NCBI GenBank assembly: GCA_947489525.1 | Contig: CANLDW010000002.1 | Span: 1-64,000, forward strand | Length of the DNA: 64,000 nucleotides | Direction of reading: 5' to 3' | DNA from: an uncultured Psychrobacter sp. | Lineage (GTDB): Bacteria > Pseudomonadota > Gammaproteobacteria > Pseudomonadales > Moraxellaceae | In this document: in pieces, positions 57,899 to 64,000 of the stretch | Layout: each line of letters begins with the position of its first letter | Position numbering within the stretch: the stretch's first letter is position 1 | Program-made: the position numbers and the translations under genes | The notes under the pieces: model-generated | Told to the model about the DNA's origin: nothing | Database searches by the model: none | What the model saw: only the letters and a program-made list of their open reading frames with translations

Positions 57899-58090
57899 AA
57901 CGGCAAACCTAATGGCGATAAAAAAGGGTAAATCAAACAAAGAGCTACTTATTATAGGATATTGTACAAGGCGATGTATACGCTGATCAAAGTCTGCCTT
58001 GTTGCACTAATAGCCTTTGCCGCTTATATTTCACAGCCGCTTTTATTTGCCTTATAATACGCCTCTATCCTACTACGTCTAGTCAATCTT

Positions 58091-58903
58091 ATGAGCCAAC
58101 ACCCTGATACCCAAACTACCGATACAACCGATACAACCGATACAACCGATACAACCGATACAACCGATACAACCGATACAACCGAAGATTCTAGTAAGCG
58201 CCTACGTATCGTAAACACCTTTATGAAGCGTCGTACGCACATGAACAAAAAAGCTGAGCTGGCCTTAACATCGCCAGAGTTTACCCAGTACATCGTCAAC
58301 AACAGCTCAGGCGACGGCGACTTGCAGGGAATAACCGATCTGCGCGCGCTCTTTGATGATACTGCGAATGGCCCTAATGCCCCGCTTACTCTAGAGATTG
58401 GCTTTGGACTTGGCGACTCGCTGATAGAGATGGCTATAGCTGACCCAGCCCGCAACTTTGTAGGTGTTGAAGTACATGAGCCTGGCATCGGTAAGTGCGC
58501 TTACATGGCAGGTACGCAAGGTCTTAGTAATATCAAGATTATCAACGGCGATGCCATTAAGCTGTTGCAGCAGCTGCCTGAGAACCACCTTGATCGTATT
58601 CAGCTTTTCTTTCCGGACCCTTGGCAAAAAAAGCGCCATCACAAACGCCGCTTTGTTAGCCCTGAGCGCATGGCGATTGTCACTCGCAGTCTAAAGCCTG
58701 GCGGCTGGTTTCATACCGCAACCGATTGGGAGCACTACGCTTTTTGGATGCTCAAAGTATTGGATCTGATGCCCAATCTTAAGAATCAAGCTGGAACAGG
58801 CAACTTCGCCGTACGCCCTGATTTTCGTCCAATGACCAAGTTTGAGCGCCGCGGTATTGAGCGTGGTCACGGGGTTTGGGATTTGATTTATATCAAGCAG
58901 TAA
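58091..58903 (+). CDS. trmB: tRNA (guanine-N7)-methyltransferase
   Basis: 270 residues. SAM motif [15 protein letters not shown] near 100 and the TrmB motif [17 protein letters not shown] near 170 are visible; the C-terminal GHGVWDLIY closes it. Makes m7G46 in tRNA. The N-terminus is unusual: residues 10-30 are seven TDT units encoded by a 9-base tandem repeat, which lies outside the conserved core. An upstream Met has no strong ribosome binding site. Confidence 0.93.
   Translation: MSQHPDTQTTDTTDTTDTTDTTDTTDTTDTTEDSSKRLRIVNTFMKRRTHMNKKAELALTSPEFTQYIVNNSSGDGDLQGITDLRALFDDTANGPNAPLTLEIGFGLGDSLIEMAIADPARNFVGVEVHEPGIGKCAYMAGTQGLSNIKIINGDAIKLLQQLPENHLDRIQLFFPDPWQKKRHHKRRFVSPERMAIVTRSLKPGGWFHTATDWEHYAFWMLKVLDLMPNLKNQAGTGNFAVRPDFRPMTKFERRGIERGHGVWDLIYIKQ
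58118..58180. repeat. Seven 9-base tandem repeats in trmB
   Basis: ACCGATACA is repeated seven times without error, in frame, encoding TDT units in the N-terminal tail of TrmB. A partial ACCGA follows. Confidence 0.95.
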
Positions 58904-58928
58904 TACGATGTACGCGTTTTATTTAAAC

Positions 58929-59018
58929 GCGGAACTGGTATAAATTTTACTGGCGTGCTGTGCCGTTGCAGCCAGAGGCTGCGCAACCTATGTTTTAAAA
59001 AAAGCATCTCAGTCCCGC
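58929..59018. repeat. Hairpin repeat family H1, copy 3 (divergent)
   Basis: GCGGAACTGG at 58929 and its near-complement CAGTCCCGC (59010-59018) bound an element whose inner left part (GTATAAATTTTAC) and middle (GCAGCCAGAGGCTGCGCA) resemble the right half of copies 1 and 2 in reverse orientation. Stem base-pairing is kept although the sequence differs. Confidence 0.6.
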
Positions 59019-59069
59019 TGTATCGTTTTTATACTGAACTCACTATAAATAGAAGCGTAAATTAGTATA

Positions 59070-59126
59070 GGTAGGTGTAGTCAATCAATATTAAAAGTGG
59101 TTCGACTATATTTTGGTACACCTACC
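59070..59126. repeat. Nested hairpin with short M1 element
   Basis: Perfect 10-base arms GGTAGGTGTA (59070-59079) and TACACCTACC (59117-59126) enclose TAGTC at 59078 and GACTA at 59104. The interior (TCAATCAATATTAAAAGTGG then TTCGACTATA) equals the two ends of the longer M1 element at 63176 with its centre deleted. Confidence 0.7.
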
Positions 59127-59303
59127 TCATATGTATAGTGACCTGAAACAAAACACCTCTTTAGCCGTACGTGGAACCCTGCCATTTATCGTGAAATTTT
59201 GCGATTATTTACTCTAAAAACCTTCCTAAAGTCATATCCAAACCTTTTACGATATTGCGTAGACGCTGACCCACTAAGGCTTGCGTGAGTTCTCCCCAGA
59301 AGC

Positions 59304-59324
59304 TGTGGATAACCCTGTGGATAA
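59304..59324 (-). promoter_or_regulatory. Two consensus DnaA boxes
   Basis: TGTGGATAA occurs at 59304-59312 and 59316-59324, both exact complements of the DnaA box TTATCCACA, in the same orientation with starts 12 bases apart. AT-rich DNA follows on the recA side. Likely a DnaA-binding site; whether it is regulatory or origin-like is not known. Confidence 0.6.
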
Positions 59325-59613
59325 GTCGCTACTTGACAAGATTTTTTGCCTATAGATTAAAGGGTAAGGTTAAATTGGTCATTTTTTATACAATTTATTT
59401 TGCTTTAATAATCAATGACTTATATGAAATATGAAATAAGTAGAAATAAATTTTAAATAATTTCTTAAAATTTAGCATGTTTCACAGCGCTGTCATTTTT
59501 TCGCTATATTTTAGGCTTAAAATCAATAAAAATCTTGACATATATGGCTTGTTATAGCTCCAAAATCCTTTGCTGTACGTCTCTTTTTTTATTTTCACAA
59601 GGCTATGCCAATA

Positions 59614-59657
59614 GGTCTATCAGACGACAATCATTGTCGCTTAGTATCCGGATAGAC
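59614..59657. promoter_or_regulatory. Nested inverted repeat upstream of recA
   Basis: CGACAAT, one base, ATTGTCG (59625-59639) is a near-perfect palindrome. It is enclosed by GGTCTATC (59614-59621) and GATAGACC (about 59650-59657). It precedes a TATAAT by some 25-40 bases, so it is a candidate operator or structured leader element of recA. Confidence 0.45.
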
Positions 59658-59931
59658 CCGCTATAAGTCTTGGATTTTGTTATAATTACCCTATCTAATA
59701 AAGAGCATAAACACGGCTCAAAACGCCGATTTAACGTCTTATTATTCTCAGTAAACATCAACATTGTGAACTTATTTTTACTACTCCTAGCATTTAATTT
59801 TACTGTATAGTGGAGTGATAACTCGACTCTACCCTTTCATTATTGGGTAGTGCTCACGCTGCAATAACTAGCGTAGCCTATCCCTATCATTTTATGTATT
59901 AATGACTTTATTAATGACAAAGGAATCCATT

Positions 59932-61008
59932 ATGGACGACAATAAAGCTAAAGCCCTCAAAGCGGCATTGGGTCAAATTGAAAAGCAATTTGGTAAAAAC
60001 ACTATTATGCATCTAGGCGATGATTCAGCAACACTAGATGTCGATGTAATATCAACCGGCTCACTTGGTCTGGATATTGCTTTGGGCATAGGGGGGTTGC
60101 CAAAGGGACGTATCATTGAGATTTATGGTCCTGAGAGCTCAGGTAAAACAACCATGACGCTACAAGCGATTGCGCAGTGTCAAAAGAATGGTGGTACTTG
60201 TGCCTTTATCGATGCTGAGCACGCCTTAGATCCTATCTATGCTCGCAAACTAGGTATTAACACTGATGATTTGCTGATCTCACAGCCAGATAATGGCGAG
60301 CAAGCTCTTGAGATCACCGATATGCTAGTACGGTCAGGTGCTATCGATATGATCGTCATTGACTCAGTCGCTGCCTTGACGCCGCGTGCGGAGATTGAAG
60401 GCGAGATGGGTGACTCGCATATGGGCTTGCAAGCACGTCTTATGAGCCAAGCACTACGTAAGATCACCGGTAACGCCAAGCGCTCAAACTGTATGGTGGT
60501 GTTTATTAACCAGATCCGTATGAAAATTGGTGTGATGTTTGGTAGTCCAGAGACGACAACAGGCGGTAATGCTTTGAAATTCTACGCTTCAGTGCGTATG
60601 GATATCCGCCGTATTGGTGCGGTCAAAAACGGTGATGATATCATCGGTAACCAAACCCGCGTTAAAGTCATTAAAAACAAGATGGCACCGCCGTTCCGTC
60701 AAGCTGAGTTTGAAATCACTTACGGCGAAGGAACGAACCATTTAGCTGAGGTGATCGATCTAGGCGTTGAGATTGGCGCAGTAGGTAAAGCAGGCTCTTG
60801 GTATAGCTATGGCGATGAAAAGATTGGTCAAGGTAAAGCCAATTCTGTACTTTATCTCAAAGAGAACCCAGAAGTGGCAGAGGAAATCGAAGCCAAAATT
60901 CGCGCCGAAAAACTGGGTGCGGTGAGCGGTGCTAAGCTTGATGCAGAAGAAGCAGACATCGATGCTGATGTCGACGCTGAACAAGATCTAGCTGCCCCTA
61001 TTCAATAA
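59932..61008 (+). CDS. recA: Recombinase RecA
   Basis: 358 residues from ATG 59932 (AGGA seven bases upstream; ten extra in-frame codons are rejected). Walker A GPESSGKT (66-73), the DSVAALTP segment, the loop [13 protein letters not shown] and a C-terminal acidic tail ([14 protein letters not shown]) are typical. Catalyses strand exchange and activates the SOS-type response. No LexA-type box was seen upstream. Confidence 0.98.
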   Translation: MDDNKAKALKAALGQIEKQFGKNTIMHLGDDSATLDVDVISTGSLGLDIALGIGGLPKGRIIEIYGPESSGKTTMTLQAIAQCQKNGGTCAFIDAEHALDPIYARKLGINTDDLLISQPDNGEQALEITDMLVRSGAIDMIVIDSVAALTPRAEIEGEMGDSHMGLQARLMSQALRKITGNAKRSNCMVVFINQIRMKIGVMFGSPETTTGGNALKFYASVRMDIRRIGAVKNGDDIIGNQTRVKVIKNKMAPPFRQAEFEITYGEGTNHLAEVIDLGVEIGAVGKAGSWYSYGDEKIGQGKANSVLYLKENPEVAEEIEAKIRAEKLGAVSGAKLDAEEADIDADVDAEQDLAAPIQ

Positions 61009-61029
61009 TATCTTATCCTCATATAAACC

Positions 61030-62190
61030 ATGAAGATTAAAACATTAGCCGAAATACTAGCCGAATCAGATACTGATTCGGCTGGTTTTGCTGCGTCAAA
61101 AAAACAGCGAAAAACAACTAATACTCAAACAGCGAAACCCTCTACTACTGAGCGTTTTAATAAACGACAAGCTAAACAGGCTCAGCGTTTAAACACCGAA
61201 ACAGAAATAGACACACATAAAGATAAAAAGTCAGAATCGAAAGCAAAAGCACAAACAAAGTCTGACTCGTCTAATCCCTTCAAAGACAGCTCAGTTGAAC
61301 ACAGTAGCGATACTGCTAACTCCTACTCTGAGCGTTCTAAGTCAGGGCGGCGCAAAAAACGTAAAAAACGCTTTCATCCTGCGGCAAATTTTGTTCCTGA
61401 ATCAAACGATGCGCCTGCCTATCAGCCTCCAGAGGCGCAAAGTATCCAGCAGATGCTCGCAGAAGTTAAGCGCAGCGTTCACGGTGCGGCGACTCATCAA
61501 GATTCAGAGTCAGAGTCAATAAATTCGTCCAATGAGCTTTTAAACACGGCTTCAACGAGTCCTGTAGATAAGAGTGCAATTCAGAGTGAAGCTGATAATC
61601 TTCCTTCGGCGTTAAAGGCTTATCTACGTACTCCTGAACAAAAACAGGCGCAGATTGATGCGATAAAGGCGGAGAGTCGTTTACGCTGGCTGGCCTTTTA
61701 TTACTTATCACGGCGCGAGTATGGTAAAGCTGAGCTAAAACAAAAGCTTATTGATAAGGAACAAGATCCGGATAAAATTGATGCGCTGCTCGATGAGTTT
61801 GCAGAAAAAGGCTACCAAAGCGACTATCGCACCACCTTGATGCTCATTCGCGAAAACATCCGTAAAGGACGAGGCCGCGAGCGCATTAAACAAGAGTTTT
61901 ATAAAAAAAAGATAGCAATGCCAAGTAATCTTGACGAGCTTATAGATATGGCAAATGCTGAATCCGAGGAGTTTAGTGAGTTTGTCGCAGATGAGGACGA
62001 TTTAGTTACAGGCGTCGATTGGCTCAGGCTTGCTGTAGAAGCACGTACAAAAAAATACGGTGACGATATTCCTACTGAGCAAAAAGAAAAAGCCAAACAG
62101 CTGCGCTTTTTACAGTATCGCGGTTTTAAAAGTGAGGTTTGTTTTGCAGCGCTCAATTATACGACGGAGACCTTAGATGAGCGTTTTTAA
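61030..62190 (+). CDS. recX: RecX regulatory protein with long disordered N-terminus
   Basis: 386 residues, more than twice the usual RecX length. The last ~170 residues (about 215-386) match RecX: RWLAFYYLSRREYGKAELKQKL, EFAEKGYQSDYRT and RQEFYKKK-like segments. The first ~200 residues are polar, Lys/Ser/Gln/Thr-rich with no fold apparent. It starts 21 bases after recA, so it is co-transcribed and likely inhibits RecA. Confidence 0.93.
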   Translation: MKIKTLAEILAESDTDSAGFAASKKQRKTTNTQTAKPSTTERFNKRQAKQAQRLNTETEIDTHKDKKSESKAKAQTKSDSSNPFKDSSVEHSSDTANSYSERSKSGRRKKRKKRFHPAANFVPESNDAPAYQPPEAQSIQQMLAEVKRSVHGAATHQDSESESINSSNELLNTASTSPVDKSAIQSEADNLPSALKAYLRTPEQKQAQIDAIKAESRLRWLAFYYLSRREYGKAELKQKLIDKEQDPDKIDALLDEFAEKGYQSDYRTTLMLIRENIRKGRGRERIKQEFYKKKIAMPSNLDELIDMANAESEEFSEFVADEDDLVTGVDWLRLAVEARTKKYGDDIPTEQKEKAKQLRFLQYRGFKSEVCFAALNYTTETLDERF

Positions 62191-62238
62191 AACCTAAGCA
62201 TCTTAACGGCTGTAGGTAGTATAAAAAGCAATAAAAAC

Positions 62239-62270
62239 AAAAAAGCATATCATTTGATATGCTTTTTTTA
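62239..62270. terminator. Terminator after recX
   Basis: AAAAAAGCATATCA and TGATATGCTTTTTTT pair, T-runs on both strands, between convergent recX and yidB-like genes. Confidence 0.85.
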
Positions 62271-62300
62271 ATGGAGTTTGATTTTATCTATCAAAACTTA

Positions 62301-63017
62301 CTATTTGAGCGCTCCGAGGCGACTAGATAACTGACCTACTATTTGATCAATCTCTTGATTGGCTTCAGCTTCGTGATCAAGATTACCATTTGGAGTCAGC
62401 TGATTCATGACCTCGGGTAATAGCTCAGATAAGCCTTGACGTACCTCATCGCTATTTGCCCCTGTTTGCGCTGCCACTTGCTGAATCTCATTGTCATCGA
62501 ACAGCTGATTAACCTCACTAGGGTCTAAATTTTCATTAGGTTCTTGATTGCTCATCCATGAGCGCGCTTGTTGCGCATGACCCATGTTAGTAATTTTAGA
62601 CAGGGCGCCACTAACCCCTCCATTACGCTGAATCCAGCTCAGCACCATAGGCATTAAAGCAGCAATGAGCATACCTTTACCGCCGCCCATACCGCCTCTA
62701 CGCTGACCACCTAATACGCTACCTAAAATATCACCAAGACCACCTGCACCTGAGCTCATACCACCACGCTGGCTACCGCCAGTCAGACCGCCTAGAACGT
62801 CATCCAAACCAAAATTGTTACCCGTTTGGCGCTCATAGCGCTGCGGATTATAGGGTCGTGATTGGTTACTACCACCGTTTAGTACGCTGCCTAAAACATC
62901 ACCTAATCCCCCTGTTCGACGCGGCGTAGTACGCTGATTGATAGGGTTACGCTGGGCATCGTTTGGATCCATAGCACTGCGTGCCACTTGACTGACTAGA
63001 TTGCCTAATAAGCTCAT
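62301..63017 (-). CDS. YidB/DUF937-like protein
   Basis: 238 residues. The first ~100 are Gly/Gln/Arg-rich, with repeated GGLGDVLGSVL units. The rest is helical with GGKGMLIAALMPMVL and the YidB/DUF937-type ending. Five GLGDVLG-type repeats suggest a self-associating or filamentous character. Function unknown. Confidence 0.7.
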   Translation of the reverse strand: MSLLGNLVSQVARSAMDPNDAQRNPINQRTTPRRTGGLGDVLGSVLNGGSNQSRPYNPQRYERQTGNNFGLDDVLGGLTGGSQRGGMSSGAGGLGDILGSVLGGQRRGGMGGGKGMLIAALMPMVLSWIQRNGGVSGALSKITNMGHAQQARSWMSNQEPNENLDPSEVNQLFDDNEIQQVAAQTGANSDEVRQGLSELLPEVMNQLTPNGNLDHEAEANQEIDQIVGQLSSRLGALK

Positions 63018-63330
63018 AATAATATCCTTTTATATGTCGTTGTTGATTTGAGTTGTTGTTATAAGAGCGCAAAATGCTTTCAATCAATAATCTTTCAATC
63101 AATAATATAGCAAAATGTCGTCACGACTAAGAAGGGTGTTTTGTTATGACATGTAGGGCTTTATTAGTCATAAACTATAGTCAATCAATATTAAAAGTGG
63201 TACAAGGCAGACGAGTGCAAGTACTACAGTAGTAGGCTAAACGAGTCTAACGCTGTAACACTTTAATAGGGGTTCGACTATACAGTGCATCAAAGTAAGC
63301 TAAAAGGCGGTAACTCATAAGCCATTGTGT
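63018..63330. other. Spacer with M1 element
   Basis: Over 300 bases between the YidB-like gene and the next gene contain mostly the M1 repeat; no gene seen. Confidence 0.4.
63176..63282. repeat. M1 inverted-repeat element, full copy
   Basis: A 107-base element with inverted ends: TATAGTC at 63176 and GACTATA ending 63282. Extending inward, TCAATCAATATTAAAAGTG opposes CACTTTAATAGGGGTTCGA with partial complementarity. MITE-like; no transposase sequence. A centre-deleted form is at 59077-59110 in the same orientation. Confidence 0.7.
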
Positions 63331-63783
63331 TCAATAAGCTACGGTCGCCAAAACATTGAGCTCACGCCAGTGCTCCGCGCTCACTTGATCGCGAAATACA
63401 GTGACACTCAGCGCGCGCTGATAAGGCTCTACTACTGTAAACTCAAAACTAATCAGCCATGTATAACGATGGACTGCTACTAGATGTCCGCGCCAAAGCT
63501 CATCACCGCGTCCAGTACGCATAAGTAGCTGCCACTGCTGATCGTAGCGCAGGTGGATGGGCGGCTGGCTTAAATGTAACAGTATAGGCTGAGATAACAT
63601 AGCGAAGCTAATAACCAAGGCGCTAATGACGATAAGCAAACCGTACTGCCATACAGATAAGGGCGCAAGGAGCGCAAGTAGAATAACGACAAAAGCCAAA
63701 ACAAGAACCAAGCACAGACGCAACGCGCTACTTGGTTTGATTGGCGTATCAATACGCGGCGAAGATACGGGTACAGTAGTCAT
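63331..63783 (-). CDS. YgfX-like membrane protein
   Basis: 150 residues. Two hydrophobic helices (about 25-45 and 48-68) followed by a beta-rich soluble part with LRYDQQWQLL, LVAVHRYTWLI and a C-terminal FRDQVSAEHWRELNVL. The plan matches the YgfX/CptA family, usually next to sdhE. Here a probable sdhE end follows. Family call is by pattern only. Confidence 0.55.
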   Translation of the reverse strand: MTTVPVSSPRIDTPIKPSSALRLCLVLVLAFVVILLALLAPLSVWQYGLLIVISALVISFAMLSQPILLHLSQPPIHLRYDQQWQLLMRTGRGDELWRGHLVAVHRYTWLISFEFTVVEPYQRALSVTVFRDQVSAEHWRELNVLATVAY

Positions 63784-63925
63784 CTATGCATCATATTTAA
63801 AGTTCTGGTGTGCTATCGACATGAGCTATCCTGACACTCTTTTTACTAAGAGCGCTTTTTAAAAGCGGTTTAATAGCGCTCTTTGACAGTGTTCGTTTGA
63901 ATAGCGCTCGTTTGAATAGTAAAGT

Positions 63926-64000
63926 TTACTGGTCCTTTGCATGGCGCCACGTCTTTATTTTACTGACCAACTCCCATACTGCGTCGTCATCAGGGCGACT
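63926..64000 (-). CDS. sdhE: 3' end of a probable sdhE (FAD assembly factor)
   Basis: An open minus-strand frame runs from the window edge to a stop at 63926, giving a 24-residue C-terminus with WELVSKIKTWRHAKDQ. It resembles the helical C-terminal part of SdhE, which inserts FAD into succinate dehydrogenase, and the sdhE-ygfX pair is common. Incomplete, so the call rests mostly on context. Confidence 0.4.
   Translation of the reverse strand, partial: SRPDDDAVWELVSKIKTWRHAKDQ

Larger units (their letters stand above)
58904..59931. other. 1 kb gene-free region between trmB and recA
   Basis: No credible coding sequence. From left it holds a short CGCGTTT/AAACGCG hairpin (58913-58931), H1 copy 3, a nested hairpin with M1-like ends (59070-59126), two DnaA boxes (59304-59324), and a stretch of AT-rich DNA (about 59330-59480). 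A nested inverted repeat follows (59614-59657), then a TATAAT at 59681-59686. From that -10 to recA the leader would be about 240 nucleotides. Confidence 0.6.

Noticed and set aside
58118..58180. CRISPR-like short repeats
   Set aside because: Nine-base head-to-tail units with no spacers; simply a tandem repeat in a coding region.
58084..58488. Minus-strand ORF with a VVS repeat
   Set aside because: It is the antisense of the trmB tandem repeat, and trmB has clear family motifs.
59304..59324. The main chromosomal origin
   Set aside because: Only two boxes and none of the expected neighbours (dnaA, dnaN, rpmH); kept as a finding, not called as oriC.
59641..59931. LexA-type box before recA
   Set aside because: No CTGT-N8-ACAG match was found; only other inverted repeats.

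Overview
The window looks like chromosomal DNA of a Psychrobacter-like member of the Moraxellaceae (Gammaproteobacteria). The reasons are moderate GC with AT-rich spacers, gene blocks such as gmk-rpoZ-spoT-ridA, rpmB-rpmG, recA-recX and frmA-fghA, a SpoT whose synthetase domain has decayed, and YgfX/SdhE-like genes at the right edge. The assignment is inference from gene content; no rRNA or tRNA gene was seen.

Left edge (1-2.8 kb): an AT-rich accessory patch holds a small lipoprotein and four tandem paralogues, each with an N-terminal zinc ribbon and a membrane segment. 2.9-9.6 kb: SDR oxidoreductase, DUF503 protein, glutathione reductase (gorA), an orphan siderophore-type N-monooxygenase, two duplicated lipoproteins, a small membrane protein and a GNAT acetyltransferase. 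9.6-24 kb: a Rieske/FAD reductase, truD, a diguanylate cyclase without an I-site, a PHP nuclease, ispZ, yciI, mnmC, yjbQ, ubiA, rsmJ, uppP and tsaB. 24-32.5 kb: a metallo-hydrolase, ffh, a ypjD-like cytochrome assembly protein, purU, a large Ig-like lipoprotein, rpmB and rpmG. 32.5-42.2 kb: small hypotheticals, rpe, formaldehyde detoxification (frmA-fghA), a membrane-anchored caspase-like C13 peptidase, htpG behind a sigma-32-like promoter, and a thioesterase.

42-64 kb: ispH diverges from gmk, followed by rpoZ, spoT, ridA and maoC. Next comes an AT-rich two-gene islet (DUF4910 aminopeptidase-like plus AAC(3)-like acetyltransferase), then priA, a CDF metal exporter, a hypothetical gene, a KefB-type antiporter, a DUF2628 protein and trmB. 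A 1 kb gene-free region with repeats and two consensus DnaA boxes lies upstream of recA-recX. A YidB-like protein, a YgfX-like protein and the 3' end of a probable sdhE close the window.

Themes: (i) tRNA modification and translation are well represented (truD, mnmC, tsaB, trmB, rsmJ, rpmB/G), and three of these genes carry in-frame tandem repeats; (ii) redox and aldehyde protection (gorA, frmA, fghA, Rieske reductase); (iii) the stringent-response block gmk-rpoZ-spoT; (iv) at least two families of short dispersed inverted-repeat elements occupy intergenic spaces. The least explained items are the zinc-ribbon cluster, a hairpin repeat whose stem covaries among three copies, and the DnaA boxes beside recA. 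No complete mobile element, prophage, CRISPR array or known defence system was seen.
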